NCBI GenBank assembly: GCA_965233855.1 | Contig: OZ247586.1 | Span: forward strand, 1,116,001-1,180,000 | DNA: 64,000 nt | Direction of reading: 5' to 3' | Source: Megaera_A sp965233855 | GTDB lineage: Bacteria; Pseudomonadota; Alphaproteobacteria; Rickettsiales; Rickettsiaceae | Made by a program: the position numbers and the translations under genes | The notes under the pieces: generated by a model | Seen by the model: only the letters and a program-made list of their open reading frames with translations | Databases searched by the model: none | Told to the model about the DNA's origin: nothing | In this document: piece by piece, positions 53,541-60,415 of the stretch | Position numbering within the stretch: the first letter of the stretch is position 1 | How the letters are laid out: the number at the start of each line of letters is the position of its first letter

Positions 53541-54509
53541 AACCCGAACTATGTATAAGAAAAGGACTGCATAGCTAGTGATATTGGGGTATTCTGTATT
53601 TTTGCAATCTAAAAAAGGTACCCCAATGAATATAGATTACGATAGTTTGTTCTGCTTTGTCGATGATTTTTGTAAAGGATTTGAAAATTGGTACAAAAAG
53701 ACACTCATTACCAGTGGTATTAGAAAGCGTAATAAACCATGTAAAATGAGCTTGTCAGAAATAATAACTATCCTGATAGCTTTCCATCAATCTGGAATGT
53801 CATGCTTTAAATATTTTTACCTAGAACTTATGAGGAATCACAGAAACTTATTCAGCTACTTAGTACATTACGATCGCTTTACAGCACTAATAAAACTTGC
53901 TTTCCCTGCTGTGGTTTGCATGCTTAAAAGCCTTGAAGGTAAGGTAACAGAATATATGTTTATAGATGCAACGCCTATGGCTGTTTGTCATAATCTTCGA
54001 GAAAAAAGACATAAAGTTTTTAAAGGATTAGCTAAAAAAGGCAAGACTTCTACTGGTTGGTTTTTTGGCTTTAAGTTGCACTTTATTCTCAATACATTCG
54101 GAGAAATTGTAAGTATGACTATTACTGGTGGCAACGTTAATGATCGTTCTCCAGTTATGGAAATGGTGAAAGGTATTACTGGTAAACTTATTGGTGATAA
54201 AGGGTATATATCCAAAAAACTATCCGCTGAATTATTTGAACAAAAAGTGACTTTGATTACTAAAATCAAAAAGAATATGAAAAATATTTTAATGGATACT
54301 ACAGATAAAATGATGTTGATGCGTCGTAGTTTTATTGAGACTATATTCTCCTCTATGAAGTCATTGAATACTTTGATTCATAGTAGGCACAGATCACCTA
54401 TCAACGCTTTTTCTCACTTATTTGCTGGACTCATAAATTACCAAATTAGAACTGATAAACCATCTCTAGATCAAATGGTAAAATTAGATTCTTATGCATA
54501 GTTGGGGTT
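53541..54509 (+). mobile_element. IS982-family element, copy 3
   Basis: A 969-bp element matching copy 2 base for base in the displayed sequence. ACTAT at 53536-53540 and 54510-54514 is the target duplication. It lies between ctaB and the second ankyrin/lipoprotein cassette and is transcribed toward the cassette, the opposite relative orientation to copy 2. Confidence 0.92.
53626..54501 (+). CDS. IS982-family transposase, copy 3
   Basis: This 291-residue protein is identical to copies 1 and 2, with the same start after AAAAAAGG and the same DDE residues (in MFIDATPM, LIGDKGYIS and FIETIFSSM). Intact sequence in three separate places, all with their target duplications, means the element has moved recently. 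Its 3' end is 475 bp upstream of the small ankyrin-like gene, so read-through transcription into cassette 2 is possible. Confidence 0.93.
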   Translation: MNIDYDSLFCFVDDFCKGFENWYKKTLITSGIRKRNKPCKMSLSEIITILIAFHQSGMSCFKYFYLELMRNHRNLFSYLVHYDRFTALIKLAFPAVVCMLKSLEGKVTEYMFIDATPMAVCHNLREKRHKVFKGLAKKGKTSTGWFFGFKLHFILNTFGEIVSMTITGGNVNDRSPVMEMVKGITGKLIGDKGYISKKLSAELFEQKVTLITKIKKNMKNILMDTTDKMMLMRRSFIETIFSSMKSLNTLIHSRHRSPINAFSHLFAGLINYQIRTDKPSLDQMVKLDSYA

Positions 54510-54580
54510 ACTATAGTAAAATAAGTTGAATTAGCAGTATTTTCTAATGTATCTTCCTCCTGGATGACGCCACCACCAGT

Positions 54581-54608
54581 GTCATTCCTGCACAAGGCAG
54601 AAATCCAT
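54581..54608. repeat. Dispersed hairpin repeat, member 3
   Basis: Begins GTCATTCCTGC and ends GCAGAAATCCAT with a CTGC/GCAG stem around a short loop. It sits between IS982 copy 3 and the leader RNA of cassette 2. The upstream GGATGAC is a reversed partner piece. Confidence 0.5.
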
Positions 54609-54714
54609 ATGGAGAACAAGCCGAACGATTGTTATTTAGCAATGCCGAAGCATGGTAATAACCAACTTGACTTTAAGCTAATTCTGCCTACAATTATAGC
54701 TGGAATGGCGATTT

Positions 54715-54897
54715 TGCTGTTCTGGGGTGTCAGAACCTCTAATCAGTGTGGTACATGCATCGGCCATAAAGTGATGCAATCCTCGATTTTGGTCGGGGAG
54801 ATGATACTCTATGTCCAGGGTTTAAGCTTCAGCTTTTACCTAAAGTTTATCATAACTGTCACTGATGGTTTTCTGAACTCCCCGACTACCAGGAGAA
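54715..54897 (+). ncRNA. Structured leader RNA of cassette 2
   Basis: Hairpin GTTCTG/CAGAAC lies at 54719-54736. GTCGGGGAG (54792-54800) pairs perfectly with CTCCCCGAC (54878-54886), enclosing a hairpin in TTAAGCTTCAGCTTTTACC. The order of conserved blocks (CTCGATTTT, GGTCGGGG, GATGATACT, CCAGGGT, ACTACCAGGAG) matches the minus-strand leader of cassette 1, where the corresponding pairs are partly different but still form stems. Compensating changes like these suggest a structured RNA. It also provides about 90 bp of further leader before the ankyrin start. Confidence 0.6.
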
Positions 54898-54983
54898 CGC
54901 CTCAAATATCAAGTGTTTTCCTGTGGTCAAAACTTATGGACTCTATCTCAGAGCCTCTTTGTTTAACTAAAAAGGGAATTCAG

Positions 54984-55223
54984 ATGAATGACTACCAAAA
55001 AAACTTAAATCCAGAATTACAAGATCAAATAAAGCAAGCCGCCAGAAATGGCGATGTCATTACTATGAAAACTCTGATCAAAAAAGGCGCTGATCCATTT
55101 GAAAAAGATTGGGTCGGACATTTTGCTATTGACTATTTATCCAAAGCTAACCCACCAGATATGATAGATATCGTCAAGGACATAACTCGCTTTGCCTATG
55201 GAAGAGGTAAGGATCATGAGTAA
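54984..55223 (+). CDS. Small ankyrin-like protein of cassette 2
   Basis: This 79-residue protein is a homologue of the 88-residue protein at 21046. The shared pattern is IKQAARNGDVITMKTLIKKG, GADPF, and AIDYLSKANP, followed by a helical tail. The ATG at 54984 is preceded by AAGGGAA. The open frame runs 140 codons upstream but those codons lie in the leader and should not be counted. The stop overlaps the start of the lipoprotein gene by 8 bp (ATGAGTAA), the same coupling as in cassette 1. It is intact although its partner is broken. Confidence 0.7.
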   Translation: MNDYQKNLNPELQDQIKQAARNGDVITMKTLIKKGADPFEKDWVGHFAIDYLSKANPPDMIDIVKDITRFAYGRGKDHE

Positions 55224-55648
55224 AAAACTACTACTTACCTCACTGCTAATATCCCTTGCATCATGCGGTAATGCAGAAGATCGAAACAAATATTTTGCAG
55301 AAGCGGTTGGTGAAACTAAAGCTACAGCATATAGCAAAGAATTTTACAAACCATATCTAGATTGCTATGCACTTATGTTGATAGCAAAAAACAATGCTTG
55401 AATAAGTTATCTGGAGTATTTAAATACGATGTAGAAGATAACAAAGACTATGTTCGTGGCTTCATTCATGAATATAAGCGGCGTGGTTTTCAGTATTTTT
55501 TAAATGATCAAAATTTGCCATGCGAAAAGATTGATGAAGGTGCTGTTTTGACCAGAAAAAAGAGGCCTATTTGGTGCAGTGCAGTTCAGGTGAAAACTAC
55601 TACATGCAATTTGATTACAAAGGCAAAATATGGAGCATACAGAATTAA
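55216..55648 (+). pseudogene. Decayed lipoprotein of cassette 2
   Basis: The N-terminal reading has the lipobox LASC (residues 14-17) and FYKPYLDCYAL. Then two shifts occur, near 55375 and 55550. Joining frames gives VDSKKQCLNKLSGVF, FIHEYKRRGFQYFLNDQNLPC and finally EAYLVQCSSGENYYMQFDYK, aligned end to end with the intact 132-residue lipoprotein at 20658. The restored gene ends at TAA 55646-55648. The lesions in this copy against an intact copy elsewhere show relaxed selection. No promoter of its own was noticed, because translation is coupled to the ankyrin gene. Confidence 0.8.
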
Positions 55649-55738
55649 TTTTAACAGGTAATAAATTATGAAAACAAAATAGAAACCAAGTGCAGAATAT
55701 AGATCATGCAGTAAGAAAAAACTTAAAGAAGCATAGTG

Positions 55739-58132
55739 TCAATACAACTCTTGCGACGTATCATATTCTTGAATTTTTGCAAATGGATCATTATCGTTTT
55801 GTTCGACAGATTCCTGAGCATCTTTTTCAAGATTTTCAAACATTGGATTAAAATTATTTACTTTGAACGCCTCTATAATAGCACCCTTCTCAGTTGAAGA
55901 TTTACCTGTATCATAATCAACTGAAGCTAACATAATCGAATCTGGAACAATAAAATCTACAGAAGGCATATCTTTATATCCATTCTGCATAAAATTTACA
56001 AATACAGGTAGAGCAATAGAAGCTCCTGATGCTCGATTACCCAAACTCTTTGGATTATCATAACCAATATAAGTTCCAACTACAACTTTTGGCGTAAAAC
56101 CCATAAACCAAGCGTCTTTTGCCTTATTCGTAGTTCCTGTTTTTCCAGCTATTATTTGCTTTATGTGCTTTGCCCCTTGCCCTGTACCTCTTTGAATTCC
56201 ACCCATCATCAAAGAAGTAATTTGATAATTACTCGCATCATCAGTAATAATTTGCCCCTTAGTAGCCTTAATTTTCGGTGGCATAATTTTACCTTCTTCA
56301 TCTAACTTATAGACTCTGCATTCAGGACATTCAGTATAATCACGTTTATAAATCACATTTCCTTTTCTGTCTTTAATAAGCTCTATATAATGAGGATCTA
56401 CTTTTCTACCACCATTAGCAATAATACTATACGCCAAAGTCATTCTAGCTAACGTAGTTTCAATTGCACCTAACACTATCGAATGTACTGCAAGTGGATT
56501 ATCATTAACTCCAAACCTTCTAATTATTTCAGCTACTTTTGGAGTGCCAGCAAATTGTCCAACCCTAACTGTGACAGTATTTCTTGATTTCTCAAGACCT
56601 TTTCTCAAAGTCATTGGACCTAAAAAATTTCTCTCATAATTCTTAGGCTTCCACAATGGAAGACCAGGACCTTGCTCTATTTCAATTGGAGCATCTTCAA
56701 AAATATCATTTGGCCTTGCTCTATTTTCAAGAGCTGATAAATAGACAAATGGCTTAATTAGAGACCCAGGTTGACGCTTTGCTTGCGTCGTTCTATCAAA
56801 CTTACTAACGCTAAAATCATATCCACCTTCAGCTGCTAAAACTCTGCCAGTACCAGTTTCAACTATCATTATTCCACCGTTAACTTCTGGTATTTGCTGT
56901 AATTGATAATTCTTCCCTTTTCGTTCAACAACAATAACATCTCCAACTTTTAAAATCTTACCAATTGATTTTAAATTAGTTGCCGCCCACTTCATGTCTT
57001 TTAGGAAAATATTTACTGTTTTTCCAGTACGAAGACCAATTTTCGCCTGCTGCTTTTGTAAAGAAAGCACGACAGCTAGTTTATACTCTCGAATCCCTGC
57101 AGGAATATACATATTCCTTAAATCATCTTGCCAATTAACTAGATCAATATTCTTCAAAGAGCCACGATAACCTCTCTTCATATCATATTTTCTAATACCA
57201 AAACGTAGAGCATTTGCCGCGGCCTTTTGCATCTTAGAATCAATACAAGTTAAAATCGTAAGCCCGGCTGTATAAAAATATTCTTCACCAAACATTCCAA
57301 CAACTTCATCACGCACTTTTTCTGCATAATAATCAGCATCCAATGTTTGTACTTTATCAAACTTAGCCAATGTTATAGGAAGATCCACTGCTTTTCTTGC
57401 TTGACCTTCAGTTATATAACCATCATCGTACATTCTACCTAAAACATAATTTTTCCGAATAAAGGCTCTTTTATAATTCCTTTCAGGATTAAATTTTGAT
57501 GGAGCCTTTGGCAATGAAGCAAGTACAGCTGATTCATTTAATGTCAGTTCTTCAACAGATTTATTAAAATAGTTTAGCGCAGCAGATGCAACACCATATG
57601 CACCTTTACCTAGATAAATTTGATTTAAATATAACTCTAATATTTCATCTTTCGTAAATACTTGTGAAACCATATAAGATAAAATAGCTTCTTTAATTTT
57701 ACGCTCCAATGAACGCTCAGAAGTCAAAAGAAAATTTTTCACTACCTGCTGCGTAATAGTTGAACCACCTTCAACACGACGTTTATTGATTATGTGCGAA
57801 ACATTTGTAACCGCAGCTCTTATAATACTAAAAACATCAATTCCTGAATGGTGATAAAAATTCTTATCTTCTGCTGCAACAAATGCCTCTACAAGTGATT
57901 TTGGAATAGCGCTAATTGGTACAAAAATTCTATGCTCTTTTGCATATTCTTCAATCAGTTTACCATCTGCAGAATACATCCTCGTGATCGAAGGCGGGTG
58001 ATATTGTTTTAACTGAGTATAATCAGGTAAATCTCTACTATAATGATAGATTATGTATGCACCAACTGCAACCCCAATCATACCAAAAAACAGAGCCATT
58101 TTAGTGCAGAAAATAATAAATCTTAAAAGCAT
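55739..58132 (-). CDS. mrcA: Penicillin-binding protein 1A
   Basis: This 797-residue bifunctional enzyme has an N-terminal membrane anchor (about 10-30) and a glycosyltransferase domain (family 51) around residues 55-230. The glutamate of that domain is in AAEDKNFYHHSGID, with GGSTITQQVVKNFLL. The transpeptidase domain follows, in which the serine nucleophile is in GSLIKPFVYL and KTGTTNKAKDAW supplies KTG. It builds and crosslinks peptidoglycan. The LpoA-like gene at 23.6 kb may activate it. Its presence shows that the organism keeps peptidoglycan synthesis. miaB lies 23 bp upstream. Confidence 0.95.
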   Translation of the reverse strand: MLLRFIIFCTKMALFFGMIGVAVGAYIIYHYSRDLPDYTQLKQYHPPSITRMYSADGKLIEEYAKEHRIFVPISAIPKSLVEAFVAAEDKNFYHHSGIDVFSIIRAAVTNVSHIINKRRVEGGSTITQQVVKNFLLTSERSLERKIKEAILSYMVSQVFTKDEILELYLNQIYLGKGAYGVASAALNYFNKSVEELTLNESAVLASLPKAPSKFNPERNYKRAFIRKNYVLGRMYDDGYITEGQARKAVDLPITLAKFDKVQTLDADYYAEKVRDEVVGMFGEEYFYTAGLTILTCIDSKMQKAAANALRFGIRKYDMKRGYRGSLKNIDLVNWQDDLRNMYIPAGIREYKLAVVLSLQKQQAKIGLRTGKTVNIFLKDMKWAATNLKSIGKILKVGDVIVVERKGKNYQLQQIPEVNGGIMIVETGTGRVLAAEGGYDFSVSKFDRTTQAKRQPGSLIKPFVYLSALENRARPNDIFEDAPIEIEQGPGLPLWKPKNYERNFLGPMTLRKGLEKSRNTVTVRVGQFAGTPKVAEIIRRFGVNDNPLAVHSIVLGAIETTLARMTLAYSIIANGGRKVDPHYIELIKDRKGNVIYKRDYTECPECRVYKLDEEGKIMPPKIKATKGQIITDDASNYQITSLMMGGIQRGTGQGAKHIKQIIAGKTGTTNKAKDAWFMGFTPKVVVGTYIGYDNPKSLGNRASGASIALPVFVNFMQNGYKDMPSVDFIVPDSIMLASVDYDTGKSSTEKGAIIEAFKVNNFNPMFENLEKDAQESVEQNDNDPFAKIQEYDTSQELY

Positions 58133-58155
58133 GAATATATTTTATATTAAAGAAA

Positions 58156-59490
58156 TTAATCAACTATTTCACCAGAAACACTGATTGCCAAACCCTTATT
58201 AATTTTGACATTAACTATCTTACCAATCAAGCTTTTATCAGCATTTTCAACATAAGCAGATTGCATATAAGGCGTCTTACCACTAATATGCCCCTCATAT
58301 TTACCACTTTTCTCAAACAAAACCGGCAGAACTCTACCAACACAAGACTTATTTAACTCTAATTGTTGCCTTGATAATTCTTGTTGCAAAATAGCTAATC
58401 TTTCAACTTTTGTGGCTTCTGCTACCTGCTCCATTGAAGCTGCAGGTGTTCCAGGTCTTGGGCTATATTTAAAAGAAAAGCACTGACCATAACCAATTTT
58501 TTTAACAAGATCTAAAGTATCGGCGAAATCCTCATCTGTCTCACCAGGGAACCCTATAATAAAGTCAGAAGACATAACAATATCAGGTCTTGCAACGCGT
58601 AATTTATCAATAATTGTAAAATACTCTTCTCTACTATGCTTTCTATTCATGGCTTTCAGAATTTTGTTTGAACCAGATTGAATTGGCAAATGCAAAAATG
58701 GCATTAACTTAGGTTCCTTACCATGAAGTGCGATCAAATCATCATCCATATCTCTAGGATGCGATGTTGTATATCTAATCCTCTCTAAACCTTTAATTTT
58801 GGCTACATGCTGGATCAAATCTAATAAATTATAATTATTATTTTCTTCAATCACCTTTCCATGATAGGCGTTGACATTCTGGCCAAGCAAATGTACTTCT
58901 TTCGCCCCCTTACTGACTACCGCCATAGATTCACGATAAATTTCTTCTACATTACGCGAGAATTCAGCACCTCTTGTATATGGCACGACGCAAAATGTAC
59001 AAAATTTATCACAACCTTCCTGAATAGAAACAAATGCACTTGCACCTTGTCCTTCAAAATTCTGTGGTAAATTATCAAATTTCTCTTCCTCAACAAAATC
59101 TAACTCTATTAGATGCTTTTCTGATCTTGCAAGCTTTGCAACTAAATCTGGTAATGTATGATATGATTGTGGGCCAACAACTATATCTACATAAGGAGCG
59201 CGCCTGAATATCTCTTCACCCTCAGCCTGCCCCACGCAGCCTGCAACCGCAATAATCATATCAGAACGATCTTTTCTTTTATCCGCAATTTTTTTTATTC
59301 GACCAATCTCAGAATATACTTTCTCAGATGCTTTTTCTCTAATATGACAAGTATTCAAAATAACCATATCAGCATCTATTAAATCTTCTGTTGCTTCAAA
59401 GCCAAAAGGTTTTAGCAATTCCTTCATTTTAATTGAATCATACACATTCATTTGGCATCCATATGTTTTTATGAAAAGCTTTTTTGACAT
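58156..59490 (-). CDS. miaB: tRNA methylthiotransferase MiaB
   Basis: This 444-residue radical-SAM enzyme adds the methylthio group at C2 of i6A37 in tRNAs reading UNN codons. The N-terminal domain begins FIKTYGCQMNVYDS. The radical-SAM cluster motif CxxxCxxC is in GCDKFCTFCVVPYTRG, and the TRAM domain at the end includes VLFEKSGKYEGHISGKTPYMQ. The three N-terminal cysteines that bind the second cluster are in CQMN, NTCHIR and VAGCVGQ. Length is normal. It is upstream of mrcA on the same strand. Confidence 0.97.
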   Translation of the reverse strand: MSKKLFIKTYGCQMNVYDSIKMKELLKPFGFEATEDLIDADMVILNTCHIREKASEKVYSEIGRIKKIADKRKDRSDMIIAVAGCVGQAEGEEIFRRAPYVDIVVGPQSYHTLPDLVAKLARSEKHLIELDFVEEEKFDNLPQNFEGQGASAFVSIQEGCDKFCTFCVVPYTRGAEFSRNVEEIYRESMAVVSKGAKEVHLLGQNVNAYHGKVIEENNNYNLLDLIQHVAKIKGLERIRYTTSHPRDMDDDLIALHGKEPKLMPFLHLPIQSGSNKILKAMNRKHSREEYFTIIDKLRVARPDIVMSSDFIIGFPGETDEDFADTLDLVKKIGYGQCFSFKYSPRPGTPAASMEQVAEATKVERLAILQQELSRQQLELNKSCVGRVLPVLFEKSGKYEGHISGKTPYMQSAYVENADKSLIGKIVNVKINKGLAISVSGEIVD

Positions 59491-59578
59491 ATTTAGTAGA
59501 GTGTTTGTTAAATATAGTTGATAAAATCACTCGCGAAATATATCATATTCACAAATAAATTTATACAAAATAATTTCC

Positions 59579-60349
59579 ATGGAAAAGATCAACTGGTATG
59601 GCACCTATACACTAACTCTTCGCGAAGTAAAAAGGTTTCTTAGAGTATATAATCAAACAATATTTACTCCAGTTGTCTCAGCACTAATTTTTCTAGCAGT
59701 ATTTGTTCTAGCAATTGGTTCAAATAGAGCTGATATTGATGGTATAAAGTTTATCAATTTCATGGGTTACGGATTAATTGCCATGAGCATAATCCAAAAC
59801 GCTTTTGCAAATAGTTCCTCTTCATTCATCATGAGCAAAGTCTTAGGATATATTTCTGATATTCTTACCACGCCGCTAGGTAGTACTGAAATTATATTAG
59901 CATTTACAATCGGAGCAGTTCTGCGAGCTTTATTAGTGGGTATTGCAGTGACTATTGCCCTAGCACCTTTTATAGATTATACATTACATCATCCACTATT
60001 ACTTATTTTCTATTTGCTAGCATCTTGCACCCTTCTTGGAAAACTTGGAATATTATCAGGATTAATTGCAAATTCATTTGATCAACATTCAGCTATAACT
60101 AGCTACTTAATTACCCCCCTATCATTCCTTTCTGGCACTTTCTACTCAGTAAAAGCTCTACCACCACTTTTTCAACAAATCAATTTAATTAACCCATTCT
60201 TCTACATCATTGATGGTTTCAGATATTGTATTATCGATAAAGCAGATGGAGATATTACTACAGGAATCCTTTTCCTCATAACCGCTAATATAATTTTATA
60301 TTTCATATTAGATAAAGCAATCAGCTCAGGTTGGCGAATCAAATCATAA
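59579..60349 (+). CDS. ABC-2 type transporter permease
   Basis: This 256-residue protein has six predicted helices and belongs to the ABC-2 permease family (E. coli YadH type). Its signatures include LREVKRFLRVYNQTIFTPVVS at the start, GYISDILTTPLGSTEIILAF, and LSFLSGTFYSVKALPPLFQ near residue 180, followed by NPFFYIIDGFRY. It would need a separate ATP-binding subunit (YadG-like) for export of lipid, polysaccharide or drug. No such subunit is adjacent. The start ATG at 59579 diverges from miaB. clpB lies 66 bp downstream with its own spacing. Confidence 0.85.
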   Translation: MEKINWYGTYTLTLREVKRFLRVYNQTIFTPVVSALIFLAVFVLAIGSNRADIDGIKFINFMGYGLIAMSIIQNAFANSSSSFIMSKVLGYISDILTTPLGSTEIILAFTIGAVLRALLVGIAVTIALAPFIDYTLHHPLLLIFYLLASCTLLGKLGILSGLIANSFDQHSAITSYLITPLSFLSGTFYSVKALPPLFQQINLINPFFYIIDGFRYCIIDKADGDITTGILFLITANIILYFILDKAISSGWRIKS

Positions 60350-60415
60350 ATAATATTGATATTCAAAAATTAGTCACTATATGAATAATATAGGTAATTT
60401 TATAGTGAGGCTAAA

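Noticed and set aside
53578..53625. Upstream GTG start for the IS982 transposase
   Set aside because: It adds 16 residues without a ribosome site in all three copies, whereas the ATG follows an AAAAAAGG box.
54564..55223. A 219-codon open frame covering the leader and the cassette 2 ankyrin gene
   Set aside because: The ribosome site and homology begin at 54984. The upstream part overlies the conserved RNA hairpins and matches no protein.
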